Of a DNA stretch of 64,000 bases, positions 33,066-42,006 are shown in pieces. The first letter of the stretch is position 1. Each line of letters starts with the position of its first letter. The notes under the pieces were generated by a model. It worked only from the letters and a program-made list of their open reading frames with translations, was not told the origin of the DNA and did no database searches. Origin of the DNA: Myxococcales bacterium (GTDB lineage: Bacteria; Myxococcota_A; Polyangia; Haliangiales; Haliangiaceae); NCBI GenBank assembly GCA_028287115.1, contig JAQBQF010000116.1, forward strand, positions 27,248-91,247, given 5' to 3'. The translations under genes were made by a program, and so were the position numbers.

Positions 33066-34307
33066 CTATTTCTCCGGGTCGTCGGGACGGCGTGCGGAGT
33101 CCGGGATCTCGTATTCGGCGGACATCAGCGCCGCGCCGGTCTTTTCGTTGGCCTTCATCTTGAGCGCGAGCCTGCCGGCGATCTCTTGGGCTTGTTCGAC
33201 GGGGGCGCCGGCGGTGAGCCGCTCGTAGATGTGCTCGGCCTTGCTGTCCCGGCGGCGGATCGCTTCATCGGGTGGAGCTTGTCCGGGCAGCTCGACCCGG
33301 AGCTCGCGCACGATCATCTGCAGGCCCGCGGCGATCGGCAGCGCGAGCAGGGCACCGAGCACGCCCATCAGCGTGCCACCGACGAGCAACGCGACGAGCA
33401 CCATCGCCGGTGGTAGGCGCAGCACGCGCCCGTACACGCGCGGCACGAGGATCCGGCTCTCGAACTCCTGATAGAGGAACATCAGCCCCGCGACCAGCAG
33501 CATGATCGGCGTGCCTTGGCTCGACACCGCGATCACCGCCGGTGCGCTCGCGATGTAACCGCCGACGAACGGGATGATGTCGGTGAGCCCGGCGAACATC
33601 GCGAGGGCCAGGGCATCGTCGACGCGGAAGATCGTGAGCACCGTGAACGTGAAGATCGTGATCGCGACGGAGGTGATCAGCTGGCCGCGCATGTAGCCAC
33701 CGACAATGCGCTTCAGCTCGAGCAGGATCCGCGCGAGCTTGACGTGGTGGTGGCGAGGCGTGAGGGCGTAGAGCACGGACTTGGCGCCGTAAGGATCGGC
33801 GAGGAGGTAGATCGAGAGGAACAGCGTCGTGATCGCGTAACCGATCGCGGTCAGCAGCTCCGCCGAGTAGCTGAGCGCGGTGTTGCCGGCGCTGAGCACG
33901 AGATCATCGAGGGGAACTGCACGGATCGCCTTCACGAACGGGTTCGCCCACTTGTACTGGCCAAGGAAGGCGACGAGCTTGCGTCGCTCGCTGGGCGCGT
34001 CTTCGATGATGTGCTGCAGCTGCGCGACGAGCGGCGGAATCGTTAGCAAGATCACGCCGACGACGGCGAGCGCGAATACGAAGAACACGAGGACGAGCGC
34101 GCGACCGCGGCCGAAGCCACGGCGTTCGAGCCACGCGACGAGCGGATCGAACGTGCCGACCAACACGAGCGCGATCGTGACGACGATGACGACATTCGAC
34201 AGCTGCCACGCGAGCCACAGGCCCAGCACGGTGAGCAGGATCATCGCGATCGTGCGCGGCGCGAGCTCGATCCGTAGGCTGCGTCGTTCGGGCGCCGGTT
34301 CTTCCAC
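33066..34307 (-). CDS. AI-2E family transporter / PerM-type permease
   Basis: 413 residues, about eight membrane helices in the family pattern (WQLSNVVIVVTIALVLVGTFDPLVAWLERRG, then a soluble central region and GLTDIIPFVGGYIASAPAVIA). The AI-2E exporter label is a family name and does not prove autoinducer transport. The C-terminal tail (about 350-413) is hydrophilic and somewhat extended. Operon structure is not visible; the degenerate receiver gene lies 111 bp upstream on the same strand. Confidence 0.9.
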   Translation of the reverse strand: MEEPAPERRSLRIELAPRTIAMILLTVLGLWLAWQLSNVVIVVTIALVLVGTFDPLVAWLERRGFGRGRALVLVFFVFALAVVGVILLTIPPLVAQLQHIIEDAPSERRKLVAFLGQYKWANPFVKAIRAVPLDDLVLSAGNTALSYSAELLTAIGYAITTLFLSIYLLADPYGAKSVLYALTPRHHHVKLARILLELKRIVGGYMRGQLITSVAITIFTFTVLTIFRVDDALALAMFAGLTDIIPFVGGYIASAPAVIAVSSQGTPIMLLVAGLMFLYQEFESRILVPRVYGRVLRLPPAMVLVALLVGGTLMGVLGALLALPIAAGLQMIVRELRVELPGQAPPDEAIRRRDSKAEHIYERLTAGAPVEQAQEIAGRLALKMKANEKTGAALMSAEYEIPDSARRPDDPEK

Positions 34308-34418
34308 GATGACAAATATGCCAGGAAGTCGACGAATAGCGCGTGAGGGTTCAGTCAGCTCGCGACCGAATTCGACGCGCCCGAGACGGCGGGCGGCGTA
34401 TTGATCCGACGCCCGGGG

Positions 34419-34841
34419 TCAGACGTGACGAACGGGCCCAGTGGGCTCGTCTTCGACGATGCGAACCGGCCGCAGCTCGCCCATGAGGCGGGTCAGCGCG
34501 GCGATCAGCTCGGCGTGCTCGTACGGCTTCATCAGAAACACCGCAGCCCCGATGCGCGCGGAGATCTCGGGCGCCGAAGGCGAGCCAGAGACGAGCACGA
34601 GCGGTGGTGCGTCCGGCAGCGCCTCCATCGACCGCGCGAGGTCGAGGACGCCGCCCTGCAGATCGTCCGAATGAATGACGACGACGTCGATGCCGCCTTC
34701 GCTGATCAGCACGAAGGCTTCGCGAAGCGTCGTGGCCAGCACTGCCTCGTGGCCTGCCTCTCTGATCGCCGAGCCGACTCGATCGCGCGTATCAGGATCA
34801 GCCTCGACGAGAAGGATACTGCCCACGTTCGGAGCGTACAT
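34419..34841 (-). CDS. Receiver-domain protein without the phosphoacceptor Asp
   Basis: 140 residues, a single receiver (CheY-like) domain: beta1 acidic cluster EADPD, switch Ser (VLVSGS) and conserved KP (LMKPYEHAEL) are present. The residue aligned with the phosphorylatable Asp appears to be His in IDVVVIHSDDLQGG, with Asp residues two and three places later. It may be a phosphorylation-independent receiver. There is no output domain. It lies between the permease and the kinase-zinc ribbon gene on the same strand. Confidence 0.8.
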   Translation of the reverse strand: MYAPNVGSILLVEADPDTRDRVGSAIREAGHEAVLATTLREAFVLISEGGIDVVVIHSDDLQGGVLDLARSMEALPDAPPLVLVSGSPSAPEISARIGAAVFLMKPYEHAELIAALTRLMGELRPVRIVEDEPTGPVRHV

Positions 34842-34900
34842 CGGAACGCGCAGCGAGTGGGGTTCGCACGCGGCGATCGCATCGCGCGCGCAAACGGTTC

Positions 34901-34927
34901 ATTCCCTTCCGGGGAATCCCCGGCATC
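34901..34927. repeat. Diverged third copy of the 27-bp palindromic unit
   Basis: ATTCCCTTCCGGGGAATCCC and the next seven bases match the tandem units at 19438-19491 at 22 of 27 positions. It lies in the gap between the receiver-domain gene and the kinase-zinc ribbon gene, so the element recurs in intergenic DNA. Confidence 0.6.
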
Positions 34928-34937
34928 ATCGACGTGA

Positions 34938-37900
34938 TTAGGACTTGACGTCGGTCGGCGGAGACGACTTGCGCTTCGCGCGCTCGTGACCTTCCGTCCA
35001 GCCGATTTCTTTGGTCAAGGCCACCGCGTCGGTGAGGTGACTCGACACGACGAGCGCAGCTTTTGCGGGCGTGTCGTTGAGGAGCAGCTCGGCGGTGGCG
35101 CGCCGGTCGCCGAGGTTGCGCATCTCGTTGATCGCGGCCAGCCGATAGCGCTCGGCCTTGCCGCCGAGTCCGGCCTTTTCGCACAGGCTCGCGAGGAGCT
35201 GTTGCACGCGCGCCGCGCCGAGACGCGACCTGACGCGCTGCGCGTGAAACAGCGCCGCTTCGGCGAGCCGCAGAGCGCGGTAGGAATCGCCGCCGTTATC
35301 GACCATCTGGGCCTGGGCTCGCAGGATCCGCCAGAACGAGTCGGGGCCGTCGATCGCGGTGAATCCCTCGCCGAGCGTCGCGAGATCGATGCACTCGACG
35401 AGCTCGCGATTCGCGGTGTCCGGATCCCCGGCGCGGAGCAGCGCGCTCGCGAGATCGAGATAGAGCTCGCACACGAGGTTCATGTCGCCCGAGCCGATCG
35501 CCCGGCCGACACCCCGGCGCAGCGCAGCGATCGAGCCATCGACGTCACCTTCGCTCAGTGCGATCGCGGCACTCGCGCGATCGATCATCGAGACGAGCAT
35601 CGGCGCACTCGACCAATCGCGGGCCTCGGCGAGGATGCCGCGCGCGAGCGCGGTCTCACCACGCGTGCGCAACACGTCGGCGAGCTTGACCGACATCTGG
35701 ACGAACTGATGATCGGCGCCATCGTCGACGTCGCCCGATTGCACCGCCTGACGAACCGCGACGAGCGCGCGGTAATAGAACTGACCGGCGCCCGCTTCAT
35801 CGAGTTGCTCGGCGGCGTGATCGCCGGCGACGCGCAGCAGGTCGATCGCTTCTTTCGACTGGCCGGCGAGGTCGCGGTGGTGTCCGAGCTGAGCGACATC
35901 GTGCGTCAGCTTCTCGACGGCCTTCGCGGCGCTCGCGTGGAGGGTGCGGCGAACGTTCGCCGGCGTCGCGTCGTAGACGATCTCGCGGATCAGGCGGCTC
36001 GAGAACGTGAGCTCGCCGGTGACGTCCTTCGCGAGCAGGCCGTGATTGGCGGCATCCTGCAGCGCAGGCTCGAGGGTGCCGCCCGGCAACATCGCGCGGA
36101 GCAGGCCGATCTGCGGCTCGACGCCGAGGATCGCCGCTGCCTGCAGGACGTCGCGAGTCGACTGCGTGAGCATCGAGAGCCGCGCCGCGATCAAGTCGGC
36201 GAGCGAGACCTTGGTGTCCTCGGCCTTGCCGCCTTCGATCAAGTAGCGGACGACGTGCTCGACGTGGCCGGGGTACGCGCGCGTCGTCTCGAACAGCGTC
36301 TGCACCGAAGGCATGCCGCGGACGCCAGCCTTGACCAGGCCCTTGACCAGCGCCTCGAGATCGACCGTCTCGAGGGCGCCGACATCGAGGCGCTCGAGGG
36401 AGGCGGGCCACTGGTCGCCGAACGAAGGCAACGCGGTCATCACGATCGGCGGCAGCTGCAGCTCGTTCGTCTCGGTGCCGCGGCGCAAGATCTCGAGGCT
36501 CGGCTGATCGAACTTGTCGACGTCCTCCATCACGATCGCGACCGGGCTGTGCGAGGCCGCGCGATCGAGTGCACGCAGCGCCGACCACACCATCTCGCGG
36601 CGGCGGACCGGCGGCTCGAGCTCGAGCAGCGTCGTCGAATGGCCGAACAGCTGCGCGATGCCCGGGATGTCGCGCTCGTTGAGCCCGATCGCCAGGATCG
36701 CCTCGCGAAGCTCGAGCTCGCTCGACACCTGGGGCAACTGCAGCACCGCGGCGAGCAGCGAGCGAATCGGGTAGTACGGCGCAGCGAGGCCGCTCGGGTC
36801 GGGCCCGACCTGATAGATCACGCGGCTCTCGGTCGCGAGCTTCTTGTAAGCGTTTTGCAGCAGCGTGCTGCGCCCGGAGCCCTCTTGGCCCATGACGAGC
36901 ATCCCGACGTTGCCGCGCGTACCCGCCGCGCGCCGCATGTGCTCGAGCAAGGTCTGCAGCTCGGTCGCGCGGCCGGTGAATGCCAGCGGCAACACGTCGC
37001 CGCCGGCTTGCGGGGGCGGGATCTCGAACGTCTTCGACACGCGCGTGCGCGGTGCGCCGCACTCGGGGCAAAACTTGAACGAAGGCGCGCACGACGTCCC
37101 GCACGCGCTGCACTTGTCGGCGGCGGGGACTCCGCGCATCCGCGCGCGGATCGAGACCAGGACATCGCGCATCTCGATCGCGGACGCGTAGCGATCGTTC
37201 GGGTGCTTCGCGAGCGCCTTCGCGATGACCTCGTCGATCTCTTTCGGAACGCCCTCGCGCCGAGTCAGCAGCGAGACCGGCGCGGCCTTGAGGTGGTTCG
37301 TCAGGATCTCGGTCGTCGATCCCGCGAAGAACGGCGTCTTGTACGCGAGTAGCTCGTACAAGATGATCCCCATCGCGTAGATGTCCGAGGCGAAGGACGG
37401 CGGCGCACCGCTGATCACTTCGGGGGCCATGTACTCGGGCGTACCGGAGATCAATCGATCCTCGGTCTCGCGAACGCCGGTGACGAGCCGCGCGATGCCG
37501 AAGTCGACGATCTTGACGACGTCGATCCCGGCGCGCCGCTGATCGAGGATGATGTTGTCGGCTTTGAGGTCGGCGTGGACGACGCCTGCGAGGTGCGCTT
37601 CCTCGATGCCGGTCAGTGACTGGGTGATGATGTCGACGACTCGATCGACGCCCAGCGGGTTCTCGTTGACCAGGAGCTGCGTCAACGTCGGGCCCTTGAC
37701 GTACTCCATCGCGAGATAGAGCAGGCCGTCGGGGGATTGTCCGTAATCGATGATCGAGACGCAGTTGGGATGGTTGAGGCGCGAAGCCGACATCGCCTCA
37801 TCCCGGAACCGCTTGATCATCCTCGGGTCGGAGCACAGCTCCTCGTTGAGGATCTTGATCGCGACGGTACGCCCGAGCGCTGTCTGGTCCGCTCTGTAGA

Positions 37901-38000
37901 CCGCGCCGCTACCGCCGATGCCGATGCAAGCGGTAAGCTTGAACTTGTCGCCGAGGACTCGGCCGACCAGCTTGAGCGATTTTTGAATCTGGTCTTGCAC
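34938..38000 (-). CDS. Ser/Thr kinase with zinc ribbon, AAA-like ATPase and TPR-like region
   Basis: 1020 residues. The kinase domain (about 14-290) has K49, helix-C E68 or E69 region (RFRDEAMSASRLNHP), catalytic D144 in HADLKADN (no Arg before Asp, so a non-RD kinase) and DFG (167-169). A zinc ribbon follows: CSACG...CPECG (C297, C300, C311, C314). A FTGR motif (341-344) then opens an ATPase with Walker A GQEGSGRST (371-379), and the last 450 residues are helical and TPR-like. The overall plan resembles LuxR/STAND-type bacterial regulators joined to a kinase. The target is unknown. It ends 96 bp before the receiver-domain gene. Confidence 0.9.
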   Translation of the reverse strand: MQDQIQKSLKLVGRVLGDKFKLTACIGIGGSGAVYRADQTALGRTVAIKILNEELCSDPRMIKRFRDEAMSASRLNHPNCVSIIDYGQSPDGLLYLAMEYVKGPTLTQLLVNENPLGVDRVVDIITQSLTGIEEAHLAGVVHADLKADNIILDQRRAGIDVVKIVDFGIARLVTGVRETEDRLISGTPEYMAPEVISGAPPSFASDIYAMGIILYELLAYKTPFFAGSTTEILTNHLKAAPVSLLTRREGVPKEIDEVIAKALAKHPNDRYASAIEMRDVLVSIRARMRGVPAADKCSACGTSCAPSFKFCPECGAPRTRVSKTFEIPPPQAGGDVLPLAFTGRATELQTLLEHMRRAAGTRGNVGMLVMGQEGSGRSTLLQNAYKKLATESRVIYQVGPDPSGLAAPYYPIRSLLAAVLQLPQVSSELELREAILAIGLNERDIPGIAQLFGHSTTLLELEPPVRRREMVWSALRALDRAASHSPVAIVMEDVDKFDQPSLEILRRGTETNELQLPPIVMTALPSFGDQWPASLERLDVGALETVDLEALVKGLVKAGVRGMPSVQTLFETTRAYPGHVEHVVRYLIEGGKAEDTKVSLADLIAARLSMLTQSTRDVLQAAAILGVEPQIGLLRAMLPGGTLEPALQDAANHGLLAKDVTGELTFSSRLIREIVYDATPANVRRTLHASAAKAVEKLTHDVAQLGHHRDLAGQSKEAIDLLRVAGDHAAEQLDEAGAGQFYYRALVAVRQAVQSGDVDDGADHQFVQMSVKLADVLRTRGETALARGILAEARDWSSAPMLVSMIDRASAAIALSEGDVDGSIAALRRGVGRAIGSGDMNLVCELYLDLASALLRAGDPDTANRELVECIDLATLGEGFTAIDGPDSFWRILRAQAQMVDNGGDSYRALRLAEAALFHAQRVRSRLGAARVQQLLASLCEKAGLGGKAERYRLAAINEMRNLGDRRATAELLLNDTPAKAALVVSSHLTDAVALTKEIGWTEGHERAKRKSSPPTDVKS

Positions 38001-38075
38001 GTGCTTACCCGACCGCTACCCCGAACCAGTTCGGCCGTTTTCTCACACAGTATGGAGGGGATGCGAGCGAAACCG

Positions 38076-39284
38076 TCATCCGGCTCGCTCGATAATGGTG
38101 GCGATGCCCTGACCCACACCGATGCACATGGAGGCAAGCCCGTATTGGTTGGACCGTTGCTGGAGCTCGAGCATCAAGGTCAGTACGAGCCGCGCCCCGG
38201 ATGCGCCCAGCGGATGACCCCAAGCGATCGCGCCGCCGTTGACGTTGACCCGCTCCGGATCGAGGCCGATCTGCTCGATGCAAGGGATCGCCTGGGCGGC
38301 GAATGCTTCGTTTAGCTCTGCGAGATCGATACGTTGCGGCGTGAGCCCGGCACGCGCGAGTGCCTTCTTGCTCGCCGGGATCGGTCCGAGGCCCATGTAG
38401 CTTGGCTCGACCCCCGCCGAGGCAGCCGTCACGTACCGGGCCTTGGGAACGAGGCCGAGCTCCTTGATCGCTTGCTCGCTCGCGACCAGCACGGCGGTCG
38501 CGCCGTCGTTGAGCCCGGAGGAGTTGCCCGCCGTGACGGTGCCGGTCTTGGCGAACGCGGGACGCAGCTTCGCGAGCGATTCGATCGTGGTCTCGCGAGG
38601 ATGCTCGTCCGCGGTGAGCTTTTGTTCGGCGCCGGTCTTCTTGTCGGTGCCGGTCGTGATGGGCGTCAGCTCGATGCCGATGCGTCCCGAGGCGATCGCC
38701 TTGGCCGCACGCTGCTGAGATAGAAGAGCGAACCGATCCTGGGCCTCACGCGAGACGTTGCAGCGCTCGGCGACCTTCTCCGCGGTCTCGCCCATGGCGA
38801 GGGTTCCGTGCATCTGATCCATCCGCGGATTCACGAACCTCCACCCTAACGTGGTGTCGTAGATCGTCTGGTTACCGCGGGGGTAAGCCTCGGTAGCTTT
38901 CGCCATTACCTGAGGAGACCGGGACATTTGCTCGACGCCGCCGGCGACGACCAGGTCCGCCTCTCCGGTCGCAATTAACCGAGCCGCGTCGGAGATCGCC
39001 TGCATTCCGGAGCCGCACAGCCGGTTGACCGTGACGCCGGGTACCGAGACCGGAAGACCGGCGAGTAGCGCCGCCATGCGCGCGACGTTGCGGTTGTCTT
39101 CGCCGGCTTGGTTTGCACATCCGAGGATCACTTCGTCGATGCGCTCGGGAGGAATCCCTGTCCGCTTGACGAGGGCGGCGATCACCGCGCCTGCGAGATC
39201 GTCGGCGCGTACGCCACCGAGGCCACCGCCGTAGCGGCCGAAAGGAGACCGGATCCCGTCGACGAGGTACGCCGTGCGCGTCAT
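38076..39284 (-). CDS. Acetyl-CoA acetyltransferase / beta-ketoadipyl-CoA-type thiolase
   Basis: 402 residues, the full thiolase length. Catalytic residues are C90 ([11 protein letters not shown]), H357 ([10 protein letters not shown]) and C387 ([10 protein letters not shown]). The segment [24 protein letters not shown] resembles 3-oxoadipyl-CoA thiolase (PcaF-like) more than biosynthetic PhaA, but family subtypes overlap. It cleaves or forms 3-ketoacyl-CoA. Neighbours give no pathway clue. The enzyme class is secure; the substrate is not. Confidence 0.92.
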   Translation of the reverse strand: MTRTAYLVDGIRSPFGRYGGGLGGVRADDLAGAVIAALVKRTGIPPERIDEVILGCANQAGEDNRNVARMAALLAGLPVSVPGVTVNRLCGSGMQAISDAARLIATGEADLVVAGGVEQMSRSPQVMAKATEAYPRGNQTIYDTTLGWRFVNPRMDQMHGTLAMGETAEKVAERCNVSREAQDRFALLSQQRAAKAIASGRIGIELTPITTGTDKKTGAEQKLTADEHPRETTIESLAKLRPAFAKTGTVTAGNSSGLNDGATAVLVASEQAIKELGLVPKARYVTAASAGVEPSYMGLGPIPASKKALARAGLTPQRIDLAELNEAFAAQAIPCIEQIGLDPERVNVNGGAIAWGHPLGASGARLVLTLMLELQQRSNQYGLASMCIGVGQGIATIIERAG

Positions 39285-39340
39285 GGACGGACCATAGCCG
39301 AAAACTGGCGCATGGGATCAGAGCTACCTAGGGTCGGGGC

Positions 39341-39733
39341 ATGATCCAAGACTTCCAGAGTGTGGCCGAGCACGATGTGAGCTGGCTCGCGATCAAGCAG
39401 CCGTCGGTGATGCGGCTCCTCGAGAGCGAGCTCGCATCGCGCGATGGCGATGCGCTCGCCGCGGGTCTCGAGCTCGCATGCCGCGTGATCGGCGGGCGGA
39501 CGCCGCTGGGGGATCTCAGGCTCGACCATCGCGCGCTCGCCGCCGGCATGGCCGCGGTTCGCAACGGCCGTTGCGATCGCGCGATGGTGCGCTCGCTGCG
39601 CGATCAGATCGACGAGCTGCCTGTCGTCCTGACGGCGCAAGAACAAGATGCAGTCGCGACCGTGATCGCCGCGGTGATCTGGGCCGTCCTCGACGCGAGC
39701 ATGCGCGATCTCGACGACGCGCTCGTGGCCTGA
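39341..39733 (+). CDS. Helical protein of unknown function
   Basis: 130 residues not recognised, starting ATG 39341 after a G-rich stretch. It is acidic and Ala/Leu rich with no signal or membrane helix. The stop overlaps the next lipoprotein start (TGATG), so the three genes 39341-41351 may be one transcript. Confidence 0.6.
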   Translation: MIQDFQSVAEHDVSWLAIKQPSVMRLLESELASRDGDALAAGLELACRVIGGRTPLGDLRLDHRALAAGMAAVRNGRCDRAMVRSLRDQIDELPVVLTAQEQDAVATVIAAVIWAVLDASMRDLDDALVA

Positions 39734-40002
39734 TGAAGACGGGATTCCTCCTGGTGTTGCTCTCGGCGTGCAGCTTCCGACATGGAGACGCTGGCCCGGG
39801 CGACGCGCAGATGATCGACGCGACGATGACCCACCTCGACGGCGGAGTCGCCGCGCGCAGCCAACGCGAGCTCGTCGGCGGTGCGGGGCGCACGAAAGCC
39901 GGCGCGATCACGATCGATGTCGAAATCGGCCACGGCATCGCCGTGAAAAAGTCGACCGCGGGAACCCACACGATCGAGGGCGCTCCGGTGGTGAGGCCAT
40001 GA
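39733..40002 (+). CDS. Small lipoprotein of unknown function
   Basis: 89 residues from ATG 39733: lipobox LLSAC (Cys13), then an Asp/Gly/His-rich stretch and a segment with AGAITIDVEIGHGIAVKKS. It is probably co-translated with the preceding gene (TGATGA) and followed eight bp later by the tail-fibre-like repeat protein. Confidence 0.6.
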   Translation: MKTGFLLVLLSACSFRHGDAGPGDAQMIDATMTHLDGGVAARSQRELVGGAGRTKAGAITIDVEIGHGIAVKKSTAGTHTIEGAPVVRP

Positions 40003-40010
40003 GAGGGAAC

Positions 40011-41351
40011 ATGAACCGAGCGATCCTGCTGTTGATGCTATGTGCGACTCAGCACGCGTTTGCGCAGGGCGCGCCTGCGACGGTCTCGTTCGTCGCGCGC
40101 CTGGCCGATAATGGCACGCCGATCACGGGTCCCCATGACCTCGTGCTCGGTCTGTTCGACGCGGCGACCGGCGGAACCGCGCTGTGGACCGAATCGCGAA
40201 TCGGCGTGCAGGTACCGGCGGATGGCGTGCTGTACCTCGACCTCGGGTCGGTGACGACGCTCGATGCGTCGGTGTTCGGCGGCGCGAAGAAGTATCTCGA
40301 GATCACGCTCGACGGTGTCGTGTCGAATCCACGCGTCCTGATCGAGAGCGTGCCGTACGCGATTCGTGCGGGCGTGTGCACGGACAGCGAGAAGCTGATG
40401 TCGCGGCCGGCCAGCGATTTTCAGTTGCGCGTCGGCGGGACCTGCCCTTCGGGATCTTCGATCTCGTCGATCGATGCGCTCGGTGGCGTGATGTGCGAGC
40501 CCGACGACAACACGACGTATACGGCGGGCTCGGGGCTCGTGCTTTCGGGCACCCAGTTCGGCGTCGACGGAGCCGTCGTGCAGGCGCGAGTCGCCGGGAC
40601 CTGCGCGGCGGGCTCTGCGATCCGGGCGATCGACGCGCTCGGCGCCGTCACCTGCCAGCTCGACACCAACACGACGTACACGGCCGGCAGCGGCCTCATC
40701 CTCAGTGGCACGACGTTCAGCGTCGACACCGCGAGCTTGCAGACCCGCGTCAGCAGCTCGTGTCTGTCGGGTTCCGCGATCCGCGTCGTCAACGCAGATG
40801 GCACGGTCACCTGCGAGTCGGTGATCCAGAATCAGTCGGCGGCGGCGCAGGCGTACACGTACTTCATCAGCGGCACGGCGCGGACGAGCGGCCTCGTGCG
40901 GTCGGGCAGCGAAGCTGGAACGACAGACCTGCCCTCGACGGGACTCGCGACGTACGACGGTGTCGTGCATCGCCGGATCGTCAGCGCGGCCAACACCGCC
41001 GGCCGCGTGATCGCGAGGACCGACAACGTGACATTCGAGCGCGATGGCACGAACGGCGGCTTGCGGATCCAGTGGACCAAGCCCGCGGCGGTCGCGTTCA
41101 GCGTAGCGTGCAACGGCGTCGACGACGGCCCCGGCACGCAAGCGCGCGATCTCGAGCACGCGGCGAACGACACCTGCGGCAGCGGAGGCACGACCTGCAC
41201 GGACACGATCTTCACGAGCGGCACGAACGCGACCTACGTGAGCTGCATGATCGACAGCACGACCGGGCACTCGACGCATCTCGTCCTGCATCGGCTCAGC
41301 CGGAACGCGGCGACCTGGCAGGGCTTCGTCGAATCGACGTTCAACCAGTAG
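40011..41351 (+). CDS. Secreted repeat protein, tail-fibre-like
   Basis: 446 residues from the ATG at 40011 (an ATG at 39999 also exists, but GAGAGG is well spaced for 40011). It has a signal peptide (1-19, ending AFA) and an N-terminal beta-rich region (21-125). Three tandem repeats of about 53 residues (starts about 138, 191 and 244) each hold CxSG or CAAG, an IDALG-like segment, a Cys and TTYTAGSGLxLSGT. The C-terminal region has three or more Cys and no clear family. The repeats resemble phage tail-fibre or collagen-like surface proteins. It overlaps the end of the convergent truC-like gene by 11 bases. Confidence 0.75.
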   Translation: MNRAILLLMLCATQHAFAQGAPATVSFVARLADNGTPITGPHDLVLGLFDAATGGTALWTESRIGVQVPADGVLYLDLGSVTTLDASVFGGAKKYLEITLDGVVSNPRVLIESVPYAIRAGVCTDSEKLMSRPASDFQLRVGGTCPSGSSISSIDALGGVMCEPDDNTTYTAGSGLVLSGTQFGVDGAVVQARVAGTCAAGSAIRAIDALGAVTCQLDTNTTYTAGSGLILSGTTFSVDTASLQTRVSSSCLSGSAIRVVNADGTVTCESVIQNQSAAAQAYTYFISGTARTSGLVRSGSEAGTTDLPSTGLATYDGVVHRRIVSAANTAGRVIARTDNVTFERDGTNGGLRIQWTKPAAVAFSVACNGVDDGPGTQARDLEHAANDTCGSGGTTCTDTIFTSGTNATYVSCMIDSTTGHSTHLVLHRLSRNAATWQGFVESTFNQ

Positions 41352-42006
41352 CCCGGACACTCGCGAGCGCGACGGCGAGATCCGGCGCGAGCGCGCACTC
41401 GATCGCGAGCACGCCGCCATCGGGGTGCGGGACGCGCAGTGACGTGCAGTGCAGCGCGAGCCGATGCAGGCCGTGTTGCTCGCGAAAGATCCGGTTGTGC
41501 TCGCCCTTGCCGTACCGGACGTCGCCGATCAACGGACACGCGATGTGCTTGAGGTGCCGGCGGATCTGATGCAAGCGGCCGGTGTGAGGGCGCGCTTCGA
41601 CGAGCGCATAACGTCCGAACGTCTCCTTGCACCAGATCTCGGTGACCGCCGGAACGCGCTCGGCGGGCTCGCCGTCGCCGCCGCGACTCTTCCGCAGCAC
41701 GGGTGCATTCGGGATCGGATGATCGATCACGAGGTGCGCCGGCGGATGACCGCGCGTGATCGCGAGGTAGCGTTTGTCGGCCTCGGCCCACGCTTCGGAG
41801 AACGCGCGGGCGGCTTCTTGATCGAGCGCGAACAGCACGATGCCCGAGGCGCCGCGATCGAGTCGATGAACCGGGTAGACGTAGGCAGAGACCGCATCGC
41901 GCACGCGCTGCAGCAGCGCATCGTCGTCGTCGGCCCATCCGCGATGGGTCGCGACACCGCTCGGCTTGTCGACGGCGACGCAGCGGGCATCGCGATGCAG
42001 GATCAT
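41341..42006 (-). CDS. truC: tRNA pseudouridine synthase C-type (RluA family)
   Basis: 221 residues with the RluA/TruC signature HRLDRGASG (catalytic D50) and the C-terminal RPHTGRLHQIRRHLKHIACPLIGD motif. TruC modifies U65 of tRNA; the family assignment between TruC and RluA/C/D rests on its short length and lack of an S4 domain. The start codon overlaps the stop of the S9 peptidase gene (ATGA at 42003-42006), so the two form an operon. Confidence 0.85.
   Translation of the reverse strand: MILHRDARCVAVDKPSGVATHRGWADDDDALLQRVRDAVSAYVYPVHRLDRGASGIVLFALDQEAARAFSEAWAEADKRYLAITRGHPPAHLVIDHPIPNAPVLRKSRGGDGEPAERVPAVTEIWCKETFGRYALVEARPHTGRLHQIRRHLKHIACPLIGDVRYGKGEHNRIFREQHGLHRLALHCTSLRVPHPDGGVLAIECALAPDLAVALASVRATG

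Noticed and set aside
34986..37352. 788-residue plus-strand open frame opposite the zinc-ribbon kinase
   Set aside because: Shadow frame caused by high GC; Arg/Ala/Leu rich, no motif, while the minus strand encodes a full multi-domain protein.
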